A stretch of DNA of 11,829 nt. It comes from Sergeia podlipaevii. Its lineage: Eukaryota > Euglenozoa > Kinetoplastea > Trypanosomatida > Trypanosomatidae. A program made the position numbers and the translations under genes. The number at the start of each line of letters is the position of its first letter. Within the stretch, counting starts at the first letter, position 1. Below are positions 1 through 6,471 of the stretch, in pieces. The notes under the pieces were generated by a model. That model was not told the origin of the DNA, ran no database searches, and saw only the letters and a program-made list of their open reading frames with translations. The DNA lies in the NCBI GenBank assembly GCA_030849805.1, contig JASANZ010001718.1, positions 1 to 11,829 of the forward strand. The letters run 5' to 3'.

Positions 1-80
1 ACTTGGCGTTCTTTCTTTTTTTTTTCTTTGTATACATATACGTCATTGTCAGTATACATTATTTCATTTCATTTGCATTT

Positions 81-107
81 CTCTCTCTCTCCTCTCTCTC
101 TCTCTCC
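81..107. repeat. CT-dinucleotide tract
   Basis: This is an almost pure CT tract with one interruption. Such tracts can act as polypyrimidine signals for trans-splicing and polyadenylation in trypanosomatids, but no coding start follows closely enough to assign this one a role. Confidence 0.8.
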
Positions 108-661
108 CTATATATATGTTTAATCATTTGAGATCGCTTTCTTTTTCTTTCTTATCTATTTACGTATCACGTCTTGCTGAACTCTCACTATAAGGGGATC
201 GATGAACCCCAAAGGGCACATGGTATGTATATGCGGAATCGAAAACATGATTGGAGAAAAGAGGAGGGGGTGAAAGGGAAGAATAGAAATGGGCAAAAAA
301 AAAAAGCAGTTGGCAAGACACCACACACTGATCCAATACCAATAGAAAAAATAAAATTTTTTAAAGAATGAATGAGAACAGTGCACTCTCAATTGTGCGC
401 ATCAACATCAAATACACACGTACGTATACGCCATGGGGGGGATACCCTCCATCATTATTTTTTGTTGTTGTGCGTGTGTAGCTTCAGCAACGATTTCTTC
501 TTTTTTTCTCTCTCTCTCTCAAATGGTAGTTACCGCTAGTACTGGTATCAGTACTCTTCTACACTTCTCTCTTCTCCCCGTTCATGCCCTCTTCATTGTA
601 CTGAAGATCCTTTTTATATAGTTTTTATTGCTATTTGCTCCTACGTACGTATGAATGAGTG

Positions 662-714
662 CGCGCGTGTGTGTGTGTGTGTGTGCGTGTGTGTGTGTGT
701 GTGAGTGTGTGAGT
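662..714. repeat. GT/GC-rich microsatellite
   Basis: Alternating purine-pyrimidine repeat, mostly GT with GC and GA interruptions. It is followed by a pure TA tract 64 bp downstream. It is potentially Z-DNA-forming and length-variable. It has no coding meaning, and the His/Thr-rich frames across it are artefacts. Confidence 0.9.
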
Positions 715-777
715 GCACTCGAACGTTGGCGGTCTCAAACTTGTTTTTTTTGTTTGCTTTTTGCCAGAATGAAACTG

Positions 778-800
778 TATATATATATATATATATATAT
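778..800. repeat. TA-dinucleotide microsatellite
   Basis: Pure alternating TA over 23 bases. Similar tracts recur in the intergenic spaces of this window (about 3244-3259, 8601-8621 and 11751-11773). None is seen in the four coding regions. Confidence 0.9.
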
Positions 801-1080
801 GCAATGCGAAAGATGTTCGGAGAGGGGAATCTTTTTTTTTCATTTTGAAAGAATAAAAATTCCGTTCTTTGGACTGCACGTACATCACCCATTTAGATGA
901 AAAAATAAAAAAAAATTAAAAAAAATGAATTGTTTTTTTCGCTCCTTCTTACATGATCTGCTTAGCAATGTCGAAGAATTACTATTCAATCTCCCATATT
1001 GAAAGGCATCACCCACTGCATACAACATTTACATTTACTTCTCTATATTGCCTTTTACTATACATTTAATAATGTTGCTT

Positions 1081-1110
1081 TCTCTCTCTTTTTTTTCCTT
1101 TTTTTTGTAG
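1081..1110 (+). promoter_or_regulatory. Probable trans-splice acceptor of gene 1
   Basis: A CT-then-T polypyrimidine run ends in GTAG, with AG at 1109-1110 the first AG after the tract. Use of this site would give a 5' UTR of 142 nt containing no ATG before 1253. A second weaker pyrimidine run leads to an AG at 1247-1248, only 4 nt from the ATG, which is less likely. Assigned from the general trypanosomatid rule (polypyrimidine tract, first AG), not from transcript data. Confidence 0.6.
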
Positions 1111-1252
1111 CGTCGTACACGTTGCTTTGAACATAATATATAAGTGAAGAGATTGTAGTAGGGTATCCCCCTCTCGCTCTCTCTCTCATTTAATATATTA
1201 TATTTATTTTGTTTTTTTATTGATTTTATTGATACCTTTATCTGGTAGTGCG

Positions 1253-2818
1253 ATGAAGAAGCAGGCTTATGGTGGAAGTAGAGGAAGCAGCAGCAGCAGC
1301 AGCAGCACCGGCAGGAAGCGCTACGCCGCTGTAGCAGAGAAAGGCGCCAGCGCATGGAAGCAGGAATGGGGAAGCTTCATGTCCGGCGTCAGTCTTAAAC
1401 GTCTACGTGACGGATCGAGCACGGTAGCGCTGAAGCCCTCCGCGACTCTTGAGTACGCTAACGAGGAGGGGGACGACAGTGACGTTGTCCCAACCTTCTC
1501 CTACCTCTTCAGCTCTCCCGCGGAAAGAAAGGCGGAGCGTGAGGCAAAGCTGAAGCAACAGAAACTAGAAGACCAGCGCCGGCGTCGCGCGGGCATAAAT
1601 CCATTAGAAGATGCCAGCAGGCACCAGATCGCTCTGCAGCAGGCCGAGCAGCGCGGGCTCAAGCTAGATGGCATGACGCGAAAAGAAAAGAGACAGTTCC
1701 TGCATCTGACGGTCACCGAGGAACATCAGAAGGCGCAGCAGAGAGCCAAAGATTTCAAATTGCACGAACTGATGGATGAGAAGATCGCGTGGTACCAGCA
1801 AGGGCCACACCCTATTGATCTCATCTCTGAAAAGCTCGTGACACGCAAGGCTGAGAAGAAAGGAAAACGGCTAGGACTCAAGTACAACTACTTACTTCCG
1901 CATGCGTCATGGATCGCAAAGCGTGCTATCAAACGTCGTGAATCTTTACTAGTCGGTCTTGGTCGGCGATTTGTTTTCGATGACGACGGCCAGGCGTACG
2001 ACCCTCTCAGAAATGTCCCAGTGGATATTACAAGGGCAAATATGATGCTCACCGACGATACCCGACACGCAGTGTTCACAGGTGAAGCGACAGCGGCAGA
2101 CGAAATAATGGCGCATAATGAAGAGGAGGAGGAGGAGGAAGGGGCGACGAGCAGCAGCAGCAGCAGCAGTAGCAGTAGCAGTAGGGGGAAGGGGAAGGAA
2201 GATGAAGATGGTGTGGCGCCGGCAGCGGCTTCCTCTGCCACAGCGAAGGGAGAAACCGATGGTAAACGCACGAGTGATGTGTCTGCAAAGAAGCGAGTGA
2301 AAAATGCGAAAAGCAGAAGCACCACCCCAGCAGCAGCAGCAGCAGCAGCAGCAGACGACAGCGAGGCAGTCGGTGCCAAGAAACCTTCAACCTCTTTTCT
2401 TATGGACCCTCTTCAGGCACGCAACTCGTACGTTCGCTGTGTCGTTTCCAACCGCGAGGCAGCCCTAGCTATCCAGAAGGCGAACTTGTCGACAAACTTC
2501 TTGAGCTCTAGTGTTGTGAAAGGCCCGAATATTGGCCTGGACGATCTCGCCGAGCTGCAGGCCTCACCTGAATATCAAAAGCAACAGTTTGACAAGGCAA
2601 TGAAGGAAAGCCGCATGGCGGCAGCGGCAGTGCCAGTAGCATCTAGCAAGCGTCCTCACACCAATGATGCGGCCGTCAAGCATCGTCGTCGCAGTGTTGG
2701 TGGTGGCGGTAATAGCGCACGAGAGGCGCCGATGCGGATGCGGAGACGCACGGATGAAGATGAGAGGTCGGTGCGTAAGGCTCCCTATGACGGTCGCGCT
2801 AAGAAAACAAGGAAGTAG
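1253..2818 (+). CDS. Hypothetical low-complexity basic protein, 521 aa
   Basis: The family is not recognised. The start is the first ATG (1253) after the probable splice acceptor; the open frame extends upstream to 1220 but only through a non-ATG codon. Visible layout: an N-terminal poly-Ser run (about residues 10-19), a region starting near residue 25 with FMSGVSLKRL and, at about 80, VVPTFSYLF, then a strongly charged Lys/Arg/Glu segment likely helical or coiled-coil (about 85-180). A non-repetitive block follows with YNYLLPHASWIAKRAIKRRE and FVFDDDGQAYDPLRNVP. Next come a Glu run, a poly-Ser run and a poly-Ala run (about 285-380), a second non-repetitive block (MDPLQARNSYVRCVVSNREAA), and a very basic end (KHRRRS, RMRRRTDEDE, RAKKTRK). 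No signal peptide or membrane segment is seen. The basic clusters suggest a nuclear or nucleolar RNA-associated protein, but that is inference. It ends in TAG. Gene 2 lies 571 bp downstream on the same strand. Confidence 0.85.
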   Translation: MKKQAYGGSRGSSSSSSSTGRKRYAAVAEKGASAWKQEWGSFMSGVSLKRLRDGSSTVALKPSATLEYANEEGDDSDVVPTFSYLFSSPAERKAEREAKLKQQKLEDQRRRRAGINPLEDASRHQIALQQAEQRGLKLDGMTRKEKRQFLHLTVTEEHQKAQQRAKDFKLHELMDEKIAWYQQGPHPIDLISEKLVTRKAEKKGKRLGLKYNYLLPHASWIAKRAIKRRESLLVGLGRRFVFDDDGQAYDPLRNVPVDITRANMMLTDDTRHAVFTGEATAADEIMAHNEEEEEEEGATSSSSSSSSSSSRGKGKEDEDGVAPAAASSATAKGETDGKRTSDVSAKKRVKNAKSRSTTPAAAAAAAADDSEAVGAKKPSTSFLMDPLQARNSYVRCVVSNREAALAIQKANLSTNFLSSSVVKGPNIGLDDLAELQASPEYQKQQFDKAMKESRMAAAAVPVASSKRPHTNDAAVKHRRRSVGGGGNSAREAPMRMRRRTDEDERSVRKAPYDGRAKKTRK

Positions 2819-3308
2819 AGCCTTTTTGGTGTGTGTGTGTGTGTGTAACTGCCTCACTGTTGTGCAAAATGGGGAAAGAGCGGCACTTTATAAAAGAAAA
2901 CAAGGGAAGGGGGAAGAGGGGGTGAGAGCTAATAGGTGCTGTTCATTCTTCTCATGCACATACGCACACATGCCGTTTTGAATGCTGAAAGAGGGATAGC
3001 AGGGACGTGCTGGTGAATAATATGCTGCGCTAATTTAATGAACGACAGAGAGGAGCGCTTAACTCAGTCAATGCTAATGAAGGGCATTTTGGCAATAACA
3101 AGATGCATTTATTTTTTAAAAAAATTGAACTAATATGATATACTCCTTTTTGTTATAGTTCTGCTTCGACGTGGAAAAATAAGATAATAGCTTTCATGTG
3201 TGATCGTCGCACTTTGAGAGAGGGGATCTATCTGTTTCTTGAAATATATATATATATATCAACTATCACGGTGCGCTTAAAACTATTTTTACAATTTAGT
3301 ACATATAT
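2819..3308. other. Intergenic spacer / 3' UTR of gene 1
   Basis: No gene is supported here. It contains a short GT tract at about 2829-2846 immediately after the stop, an A/G-rich stretch, and a TA tract near 3244-3259 ahead of the splice signals of gene 2. Confidence 0.6.
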
Positions 3309-3339
3309 CTCTGTTTTATTCATATTATTACTTCTGTAG
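3309..3339 (+). promoter_or_regulatory. Probable trans-splice acceptor of gene 2
   Basis: A pyrimidine-rich stretch (CTCTGTTTTATTC, then CTTCTGTAG) ends with AG at 3338-3339. Use of it would leave a short ATG-free 5' UTR of 50 nt before the ATG at 3390. An alternative AG at 3298-3299 follows a weaker T-run. Confidence 0.5.
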
Positions 3340-3389
3340 TCACATAAGCAAAGTTGATAAGGTCAGCGAGACTGAGAGGCACACTGAGA

Positions 3390-4352
3390 ATGCCTCCTAC
3401 AATACCTCGAGAGTTCATCAAGAAGGTACGGGCAAAGACTCCGACTTTGCTTGAGGTCGGTAAACCAGCTCCCAAGGCGGTGTTGAGCTTTGGCGGATGT
3501 GGATTTCTCGTCACGTATGAGCTAGGTGTGGCGTTCTACCTTCAGCAAGAGAAGAAAGAACTGTTGGCTCAGTCATTTCTGCTTGGTGCCGGAACTGGTG
3601 TGATACCTGCCGTGGCGCTCGCGTGCGGGCCGCAACACGTGAACATAGAAAAAGTACGGGACTTCATTGTGGATCACCGATTTGGGGCCATCGATGAAGA
3701 GAAGAGGATAGAAGTGATGACGCAGGGCATCAATGAACTCTTACCTCGTGGAGTGTTGGATCTTGTTAACGGGCGTCTCGCCTTAACCATTGGTTTCTCC
3801 AACAAGGATCCTGGGTATATGTCGCAGGCTAAGGAGAACATCTACTTTGGCCACCATATTGCCCAGTGGGATGACTTTCACGATCTTGCCCAAAACATAC
3901 TTGCCGCGACAGCGCCGAACACGAACAAACCGATGGTGTTCCGTGAAGCTGACAACGTGCTTCGTGGCACGATGATGTCTCTTAGCAGCGAGTTGGATCA
4001 ATACTGCCGGCATATTTACATCCATGGCTATGCTGGCTATCGACACAACAAGAGTCAAGCACGACATAACATTGTGTTTGGCAAGCATGGCTTTTTGGCC
4101 AACACGCACTTTTCTTTTCTCAAGCAAGTGCTTCTAGCTTTCGCGCCTCACGTTGGTGGTGAGGTACGCAAGGATGAGCTTCTCGAGGCCTACGACGCGG
4201 GATATCACGACGCACGCCGCTACGAGCGCTGGGAGGAGGATCCGTATTTTTATGCAAAGTCGGACCGCTCACCAAGCGATGACTTCACATTCCGCAATCT
4301 CCGTGCCAATCTGTTTGGTGGTGGAAGCGCGTCTGAGCGCTTTGAGTTGTAG
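3390..4352 (+). CDS. Patatin/PNPLA-like protein, probably inactive, 320 aa
   Basis: Residues 31-80 resemble the start of a patatin-like phospholipase domain of the PNPLA type. VLSFGGCGFLVTYELGV (31-47) matches the glycine-rich oxyanion-hole strand and helix. SFLLGAGTG (62-70) sits where the nucleophile elbow G-x-S-x-G should be, followed by a small-residue helix (VIPAVALACG). The middle residue, Gly68 (codon GGA at 3591-3593), replaces the catalytic serine. LPRGVLDLVNGRLALTIG (118-135) looks like the next conserved strand region. YIHGYAG (210-216) may stand where DGG/DGx normally supplies the catalytic Asp, giving His212 instead; that alignment is less certain. The family hydrolyses acyl esters of phospholipids or triacylglycerol with a Ser-Asp dyad. 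With no serine, a lipid-binding or regulatory role is likelier than lipase activity. The ATG at 3390 is the first after the splice acceptor. No clear signal peptide or transmembrane segment. The full-length frame with good codon content argues against a decayed pseudogene. Confidence 0.85.
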   Translation: MPPTIPREFIKKVRAKTPTLLEVGKPAPKAVLSFGGCGFLVTYELGVAFYLQQEKKELLAQSFLLGAGTGVIPAVALACGPQHVNIEKVRDFIVDHRFGAIDEEKRIEVMTQGINELLPRGVLDLVNGRLALTIGFSNKDPGYMSQAKENIYFGHHIAQWDDFHDLAQNILAATAPNTNKPMVFREADNVLRGTMMSLSSELDQYCRHIYIHGYAGYRHNKSQARHNIVFGKHGFLANTHFSFLKQVLLAFAPHVGGEVRKDELLEAYDAGYHDARRYERWEEDPYFYAKSDRSPSDDFTFRNLRANLFGGGSASERFEL

Positions 4353-5058
4353 AAGGAGGAGAGAGGGAAAAGAAGAAAAAGGAAGAGCACTAAAGGAATA
4401 AACAGGAAAAGGCGAAGTTAAACTGCTTTTTTTTTGCCTTCTCATCCTCATCTTTTTTTTCTTCTTGATATGTGAATTGATGGCAGAGATTCCGTGTGTG
4501 CTTCTTGCTTTTTTTTTTGGTTTTGCTTTTTGTTCTTTTTTGCTGTTGATGATGGTGGTGAGGAGAGAGTGAAGCGGCAGATATTGTGCCGGAGGTGGGA
4601 AGGGGGGGGAATTTATGAGCTGCTGCTCCGTGTATATGTGTGTGTCTGCATGCGTTGCTTTATTGTTGTTGTTTTTGATACTCACATTCAGGAAACCGTA
4701 CAAATTTATATATTGCATCGATTTGTTCTATATGTTTGTTTGCTTGTTCCAAAGCAACGCTCATTCTGGGTCTCCAATAGATACTCATATATAGATGCTC
4801 TGGTTTTCTTACTGACAAAAAATCTCCTTTCCCCCTCCCCTCTCCCCTTTTTAGTGTCTCTAAAGACGCAAATATATAGAGAAGTTCTTTCACATCAACA
4901 AACTTTTTTATGAAAATCTTTTCCAAAGCTCTTCATATGGAAAGCCCATCTACGCGCAAAAAGAAAGGAGTACTTGCATGTGTTTGTTTATGTGTGTTTT
5001 AGATTCTATGAATATATATCCATAGACAGAGTGAAAAAAAATAAATAAAGAAAAGACA
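4353..5058. other. Spacer / 3' UTR of gene 2
   Basis: No gene is supported. The sequence is rich in T-runs and A/G-rich patches with scattered GT and TA. I looked for C/D boxes (RTGATGA paired with CTGA) and AGA-box hairpins here and found no paired set, so the recognisable snoRNA region starts at about 5059. Confidence 0.55.
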
Positions 5059-5062
5059 AGAA

Positions 5063-5128
5063 ACCCGCTATAGCTCTTGACAGGATAGTGTCTGATTTCT
5101 GTGTAAGATCCTGAGGCGTGTGAGATCG
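5063..5128 (+). ncRNA. Candidate H/ACA-like hairpin RNA, copy 1
   Basis: A 66-nt candidate that begins 4 nt inside the repeat. Positions 5063-5068 (ACCCGC) can pair with 5116-5121 (GCGTGT) with one mismatch, followed by one G, then AGA (5123-5125) and three final bases. The distance between the stem arms (47 nt) and total length equal those of the better-supported hairpin RNA at 5174-5239. The upper stem is poor (TT and ACA with TGTAA, one bulge), so a guide pocket is not convincing and I cannot name a target. Supported mainly by box position, length and conservation in both copies. Confidence 0.35.
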
Positions 5129-5173
5129 ACACTCATATCACCTTCCCTCTTATCCAATCTTCTTTGAGCTGGA

Positions 5174-5239
5174 GCATAGCCGAAGAAACCAGCGTAGCCA
5201 CAACTAGTGCCACGTTGGTGCCGACACTATGCGAGACTT
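5174..5239 (+). ncRNA. H/ACA-like (AGA-box) guide RNA, copy 1; LSU rRNA
   Basis: Single hairpin typical of trypanosomatid H/ACA-like RNAs. The lower stem is GCATAG (5174-5179) with CTATGC (5227-5232). The upper stem is ACCAGCGT (5188-5195) with ACGTTGGT (5212-5219), 8 pairs including one G-U, and the loop is 16 nt. The AGA box is at 5234-5236, three bases before the inferred 3' end. The pocket strands are CCGAAGAA (left) and GCCGACA (right). The right strand is fully complementary to UGUCGGC of the conserved LSU sequence UGUCGGCUCUUCC; the last three left bases (GAA) pair with UUC. This puts the U of GGCUC in the pocket, matching yeast pseudouridine 2880 as I recall it. The predicted role is pseudouridylation next to the peptidyl-transferase centre. 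Pairing of 7+3 is short on the left side. Confidence 0.7.
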
Positions 5240-5280
5240 GTGTATGTGCGTATGTGTGTGAGCGTGAGTGTGAGGCCCCA

Positions 5281-5320
5281 GTGTTGTTGCTGCTGCTGTT
5301 GCTGCTGTTGCTGTTGCTGC
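5281..5320. repeat. GTT/GCT trinucleotide tract
   Basis: Imperfect (GTTGCTGCT)n spacer between the hairpin RNA and the C/D RNA. The second copy of the module has a shorter tract (about 6580-6606), so this is the most length-variable piece of the repeat. Its 3' end supplies GCTGC, which may form the outer stem of the C/D RNA. Confidence 0.85.
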
Positions 5321-5429
5321 TTGATGTGATGAAAGCTAGGCCGATGTAAAGCCGTCGCAGATGGACTTTGACGCGCGCGACCAGCGTGCTGCCTGAAAAC
5401 AGCCTTAGCCCCGTCTGATCACACGCAGC
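5316..5429 (+). ncRNA. C/D box snoRNA, copy 1; target unassigned
   Basis: A perfect C box GTGATGA lies at 5326-5332 and a perfect D box CTGA at 5415-5418, 93 nt from box to box. The outer arms GCTGC (5316-5320) and GCAGC (5425-5429) can pair, with 5-6 unpaired bases on each side before the boxes. The antisense element next to D reads GCCTTAGCCCCGT; its target would be ACGGGGCUAAGGC, which I cannot place in rRNA from memory. Internal D' candidates are the TTGA in GGACTTTGACG or the CTGA after GCGTGCTGC; neither is clearly better. Both boxes are conserved in the second copy. Predicted role is 2'-O-methylation guidance, target unknown. Exact ends are uncertain. Confidence 0.65.
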
Positions 5430-5431
5430 TG

Positions 5432-6028
5432 CTTCCTTTCCCGTGCTCGTATTTCTCCGTGCCCTCCCTCCCCTTCTTTCCTTTCTCTCTCCTTTCTCTC
5501 TCCTGCCCTTCACTCTACCACCCACGCGGTCCTGTCACCTCGAGGGCGTCCTCTTTGTGGACGTACGGCCTCGAGTTGCACGGCGCCTGCGCCTCGCGCG
5601 TTGGCGGCGTTTCAGGGGACCGCAGAACGAGGGTGTGCGCGCCTTGCCGCGTGATGCTCGGCGCCTCGGCGTCTGACGCTCCGTGGTGGCCCGCCGGATC
5701 CCGTTATGCATATCCTATGTGCGCTCCAGCCCCGTCGGGGCCATGACGAGTCAGCAATAAACCATGCATTACACATCACCCACTTCCACCCATCCCCACC
5801 TTCCCCTTCCAAGCCCTCTTAGTAGTGCGCACGCCGTAAAGCAAGCAGGCGTTCCGTGCACGAAACTGGGGGGCGAGATACATATGCGATGGCGGCTCCC
5901 ACCTCCCCCGTTCCCGTGTGCGACGCTGCCGAGCGGGCACGCGTGCGCGTACGTGGGCGTGGCGCGCTGTCGCTGCTCCTGCCCATTTCCCTTCCTTTTT
6001 CGTTCATTTATTTACTTCCTCTCCTCCC
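5432..6028. other. GC-rich island specific to module copy 1
   Basis: About 600 bp between the long repeat and the 72-bp snoRNA repeat. In copy 2 the same interval is only 67 bp and T-rich. It opens with a pyrimidine tract (5432-5520), then becomes much richer in GC than the surrounding spacer, with strong inverted repeats at 5526-5623 and many CG dinucleotides. Open frames across it are short and in several frames at once, so I do not call a gene. It could be an insertion such as a retroposon remnant, extra RNA genes, or sequence lost from copy 2. I could not identify a retroposon signature, target-site duplication or A-rich tail. Confidence 0.55.
5526..5629 (+). ncRNA. Candidate structured RNA with AGA-like end
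   Basis: Perfect closing stem GCGGTCC (5526-5532) with GGACCGC (5617-5623), directly followed by AGA (5624-5626). Inside is a strong hairpin: CTCGAGG (5539-5545) with CCTCGAG (5569-5575), then CGTCC (5547-5551) with GGACG (5559-5563) and a 7-nt loop. A second GC-rich hairpin (GGCG/CGCC near 5582-5593) may complete a three-way junction. At about 104 nt it is longer than the 66-nt hairpin RNAs nearby, so it may be an unusual H/ACA-like RNA, another structured RNA, or part of an inserted element. GC-rich DNA forms stems readily by chance, hence the low confidence. Confidence 0.3.
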
Positions 6029-6118
6029 GCACGCGCGCACATGATGATTGACGTAACATCACAGACTTTGAGTCTCCATGATAGCAATAATGTCGCCCCA
6101 GTCTGACTGCGCGCGTGC
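6029..6118 (+). ncRNA. C/D box snoRNA, copy A; P-loop LSU and SSU guide
   Basis: The terminal stem is 11 perfect pairs, GCACGCGCGCA (6029-6039) with TGCGCGCGTGC (6108-6118), one base from each box. C box ATGATGA is at 6041-6047 and D box CTGA at 6103-6106; D'-like TTGA is at 6068-6071 and C'-like ATGATAG at 6078-6084. The guide beside D (6089-6102, AATGTCGCCCCAGT) is complementary to ACUGGGGCG of the LSU P-loop. Counting five bases from D selects the second G, which corresponds to E. coli Gm2251 and yeast Gm2619. The guide beside D' (6057-6067, CATCACAGACT) is complementary to SSU GGUCUGUGAUG with one wobble pair; the selected base is the U beside, or with a shifted D' box the G equivalent to, yeast Gm1428. 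The predicted role is a double methylation guide. This is the best-supported RNA in the window. Confidence 0.85.
6039..6110 (+). repeat. 72-bp direct repeat, copy A
   Basis: Matches 6788-6859 with only two or three base changes (A/C at 6090, C/T at 6099 and the base next to the left end). The repeat boundaries coincide with the C/D snoRNA core; flanking stem sequences are unrelated between copies. Confidence 0.95.
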
Positions 6119-6207
6119 AGCGATGCGCTTCCCTCCCCCTCCCCCTTCTCTCTTGTTTGTCTGTTTGCCCTTCCCACCCCGTTCCCTCTTGCTGCTGCGC
6201 ACGCGAA

Positions 6208-6316
6208 GCACCGTACGTGATGATAGATACAAGCTTAGGACACCTTTGGATGTGGCGTGGCCACAGTTGAAAAAATACTCTTGCAATACATCGATTCGTA
6301 CACTGACACACGGTGC
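6208..6316 (+). ncRNA. C/D box snoRNA; guide to LSU domain V
   Basis: The outer stem is 7 perfect pairs, GCACCGT (6208-6214) with ACGGTGC (6310-6316). C box GTGATGA is at 6217-6223 and D box CTGA at 6303-6306. The element CTTAGGACACCT (6234-6245) is a 12-nt perfect complement of AGGUGUCCUAAG, a highly conserved LSU rRNA segment about 30 nt downstream of the P-loop. The D' box after it would be TTGG or similar, not canonical, so the methylated base is uncertain; taking TTGG at 6246-6249 it would be the second G of GGUGU. The guide next to D (CATCGATTCGTACA) has no target I can assign. Only one copy is present; no counterpart precedes the long repeat at 5059. Confidence 0.75.
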
Positions 6317-6360
6317 AGGCGTGCGTGCGTGCGCACTGCCGCTTCTGCGCGGAGCGAGAA

Positions 6361-6426
6361 ACCCGCTATAGCTCTTGACAGGATAGTGTCTGATTTCTGT
6401 GTAAGATCCTGAGGCGTGTGAGATCG
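6361..6426 (+). ncRNA. Candidate H/ACA-like hairpin RNA, copy 2
   Basis: Identical to the candidate at 5063-5128, including the lower stem arms and the AGA box (6421-6423). Target unknown, upper stem weak. Identity alone cannot show selection, because the two copies are a recent duplication. Confidence 0.35.
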
Positions 6427-6471
6427 ACACTCATATCACCTTCCCTCTTAGCCAATCTTCTTTGAGCTGGA

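Larger units (their letters stand above)
1..1109. other. Upstream spacer with no supported gene
   Basis: I see no convincing coding region here. Short open frames on both strands are low-complexity translations of T-runs and microsatellites. The stretch holds a CT tract (about 81-107), a GT-rich tract (662-714), a TA tract (778-800) and many T homopolymers. It is probably the 3' UTR of a gene to the left plus the intergenic region before gene 1. A polyadenylation site for the upstream transcript would be expected some distance before the splice-acceptor tract at 1081-1110, but cannot be placed by eye. Confidence 0.6.
5059..5431 (+). repeat. Long direct repeat, copy 1 (snoRNA module)
   Basis: A 373-bp block repeated almost base for base at 6357-6720. 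Differences seen: T/G near 5154, G/A in the loop of the hairpin RNA, a shorter (GCT/GTT)n tract in copy 2, a 2-bp GC length change, one G/A change and a 1-bp insertion near the end. The changes avoid the C and D boxes and the hairpin stems. It carries two hairpin RNAs and one C/D RNA on the + strand, in the direction of the surrounding genes. Confidence 0.95.

Noticed and set aside
1888..2379. Minus-strand open frame of 163 codons rich in Ser, Ala and Leu
   Set aside because: It is antisense to gene 1 and built from the complement of its trinucleotide runs; there is no splice signal in that direction.
4950..5132. Minus-strand peptide repeated at 6059-6430 with the same first 25 residues
   Set aside because: The shared part simply reflects the duplicated DNA on the strand opposite the snoRNAs; the remainder differs completely.
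5640..5680. GTGATG and CTGA about 20 nt apart in the GC-rich island
   Set aside because: Too close for a C/D RNA, the C box is incomplete and there is no terminal stem.
5432..6028. Assignment of the GC-rich island to a named retroposon family
   Set aside because: No A-rich tail, target-site duplication or signature I could verify; left as an unclassified island.
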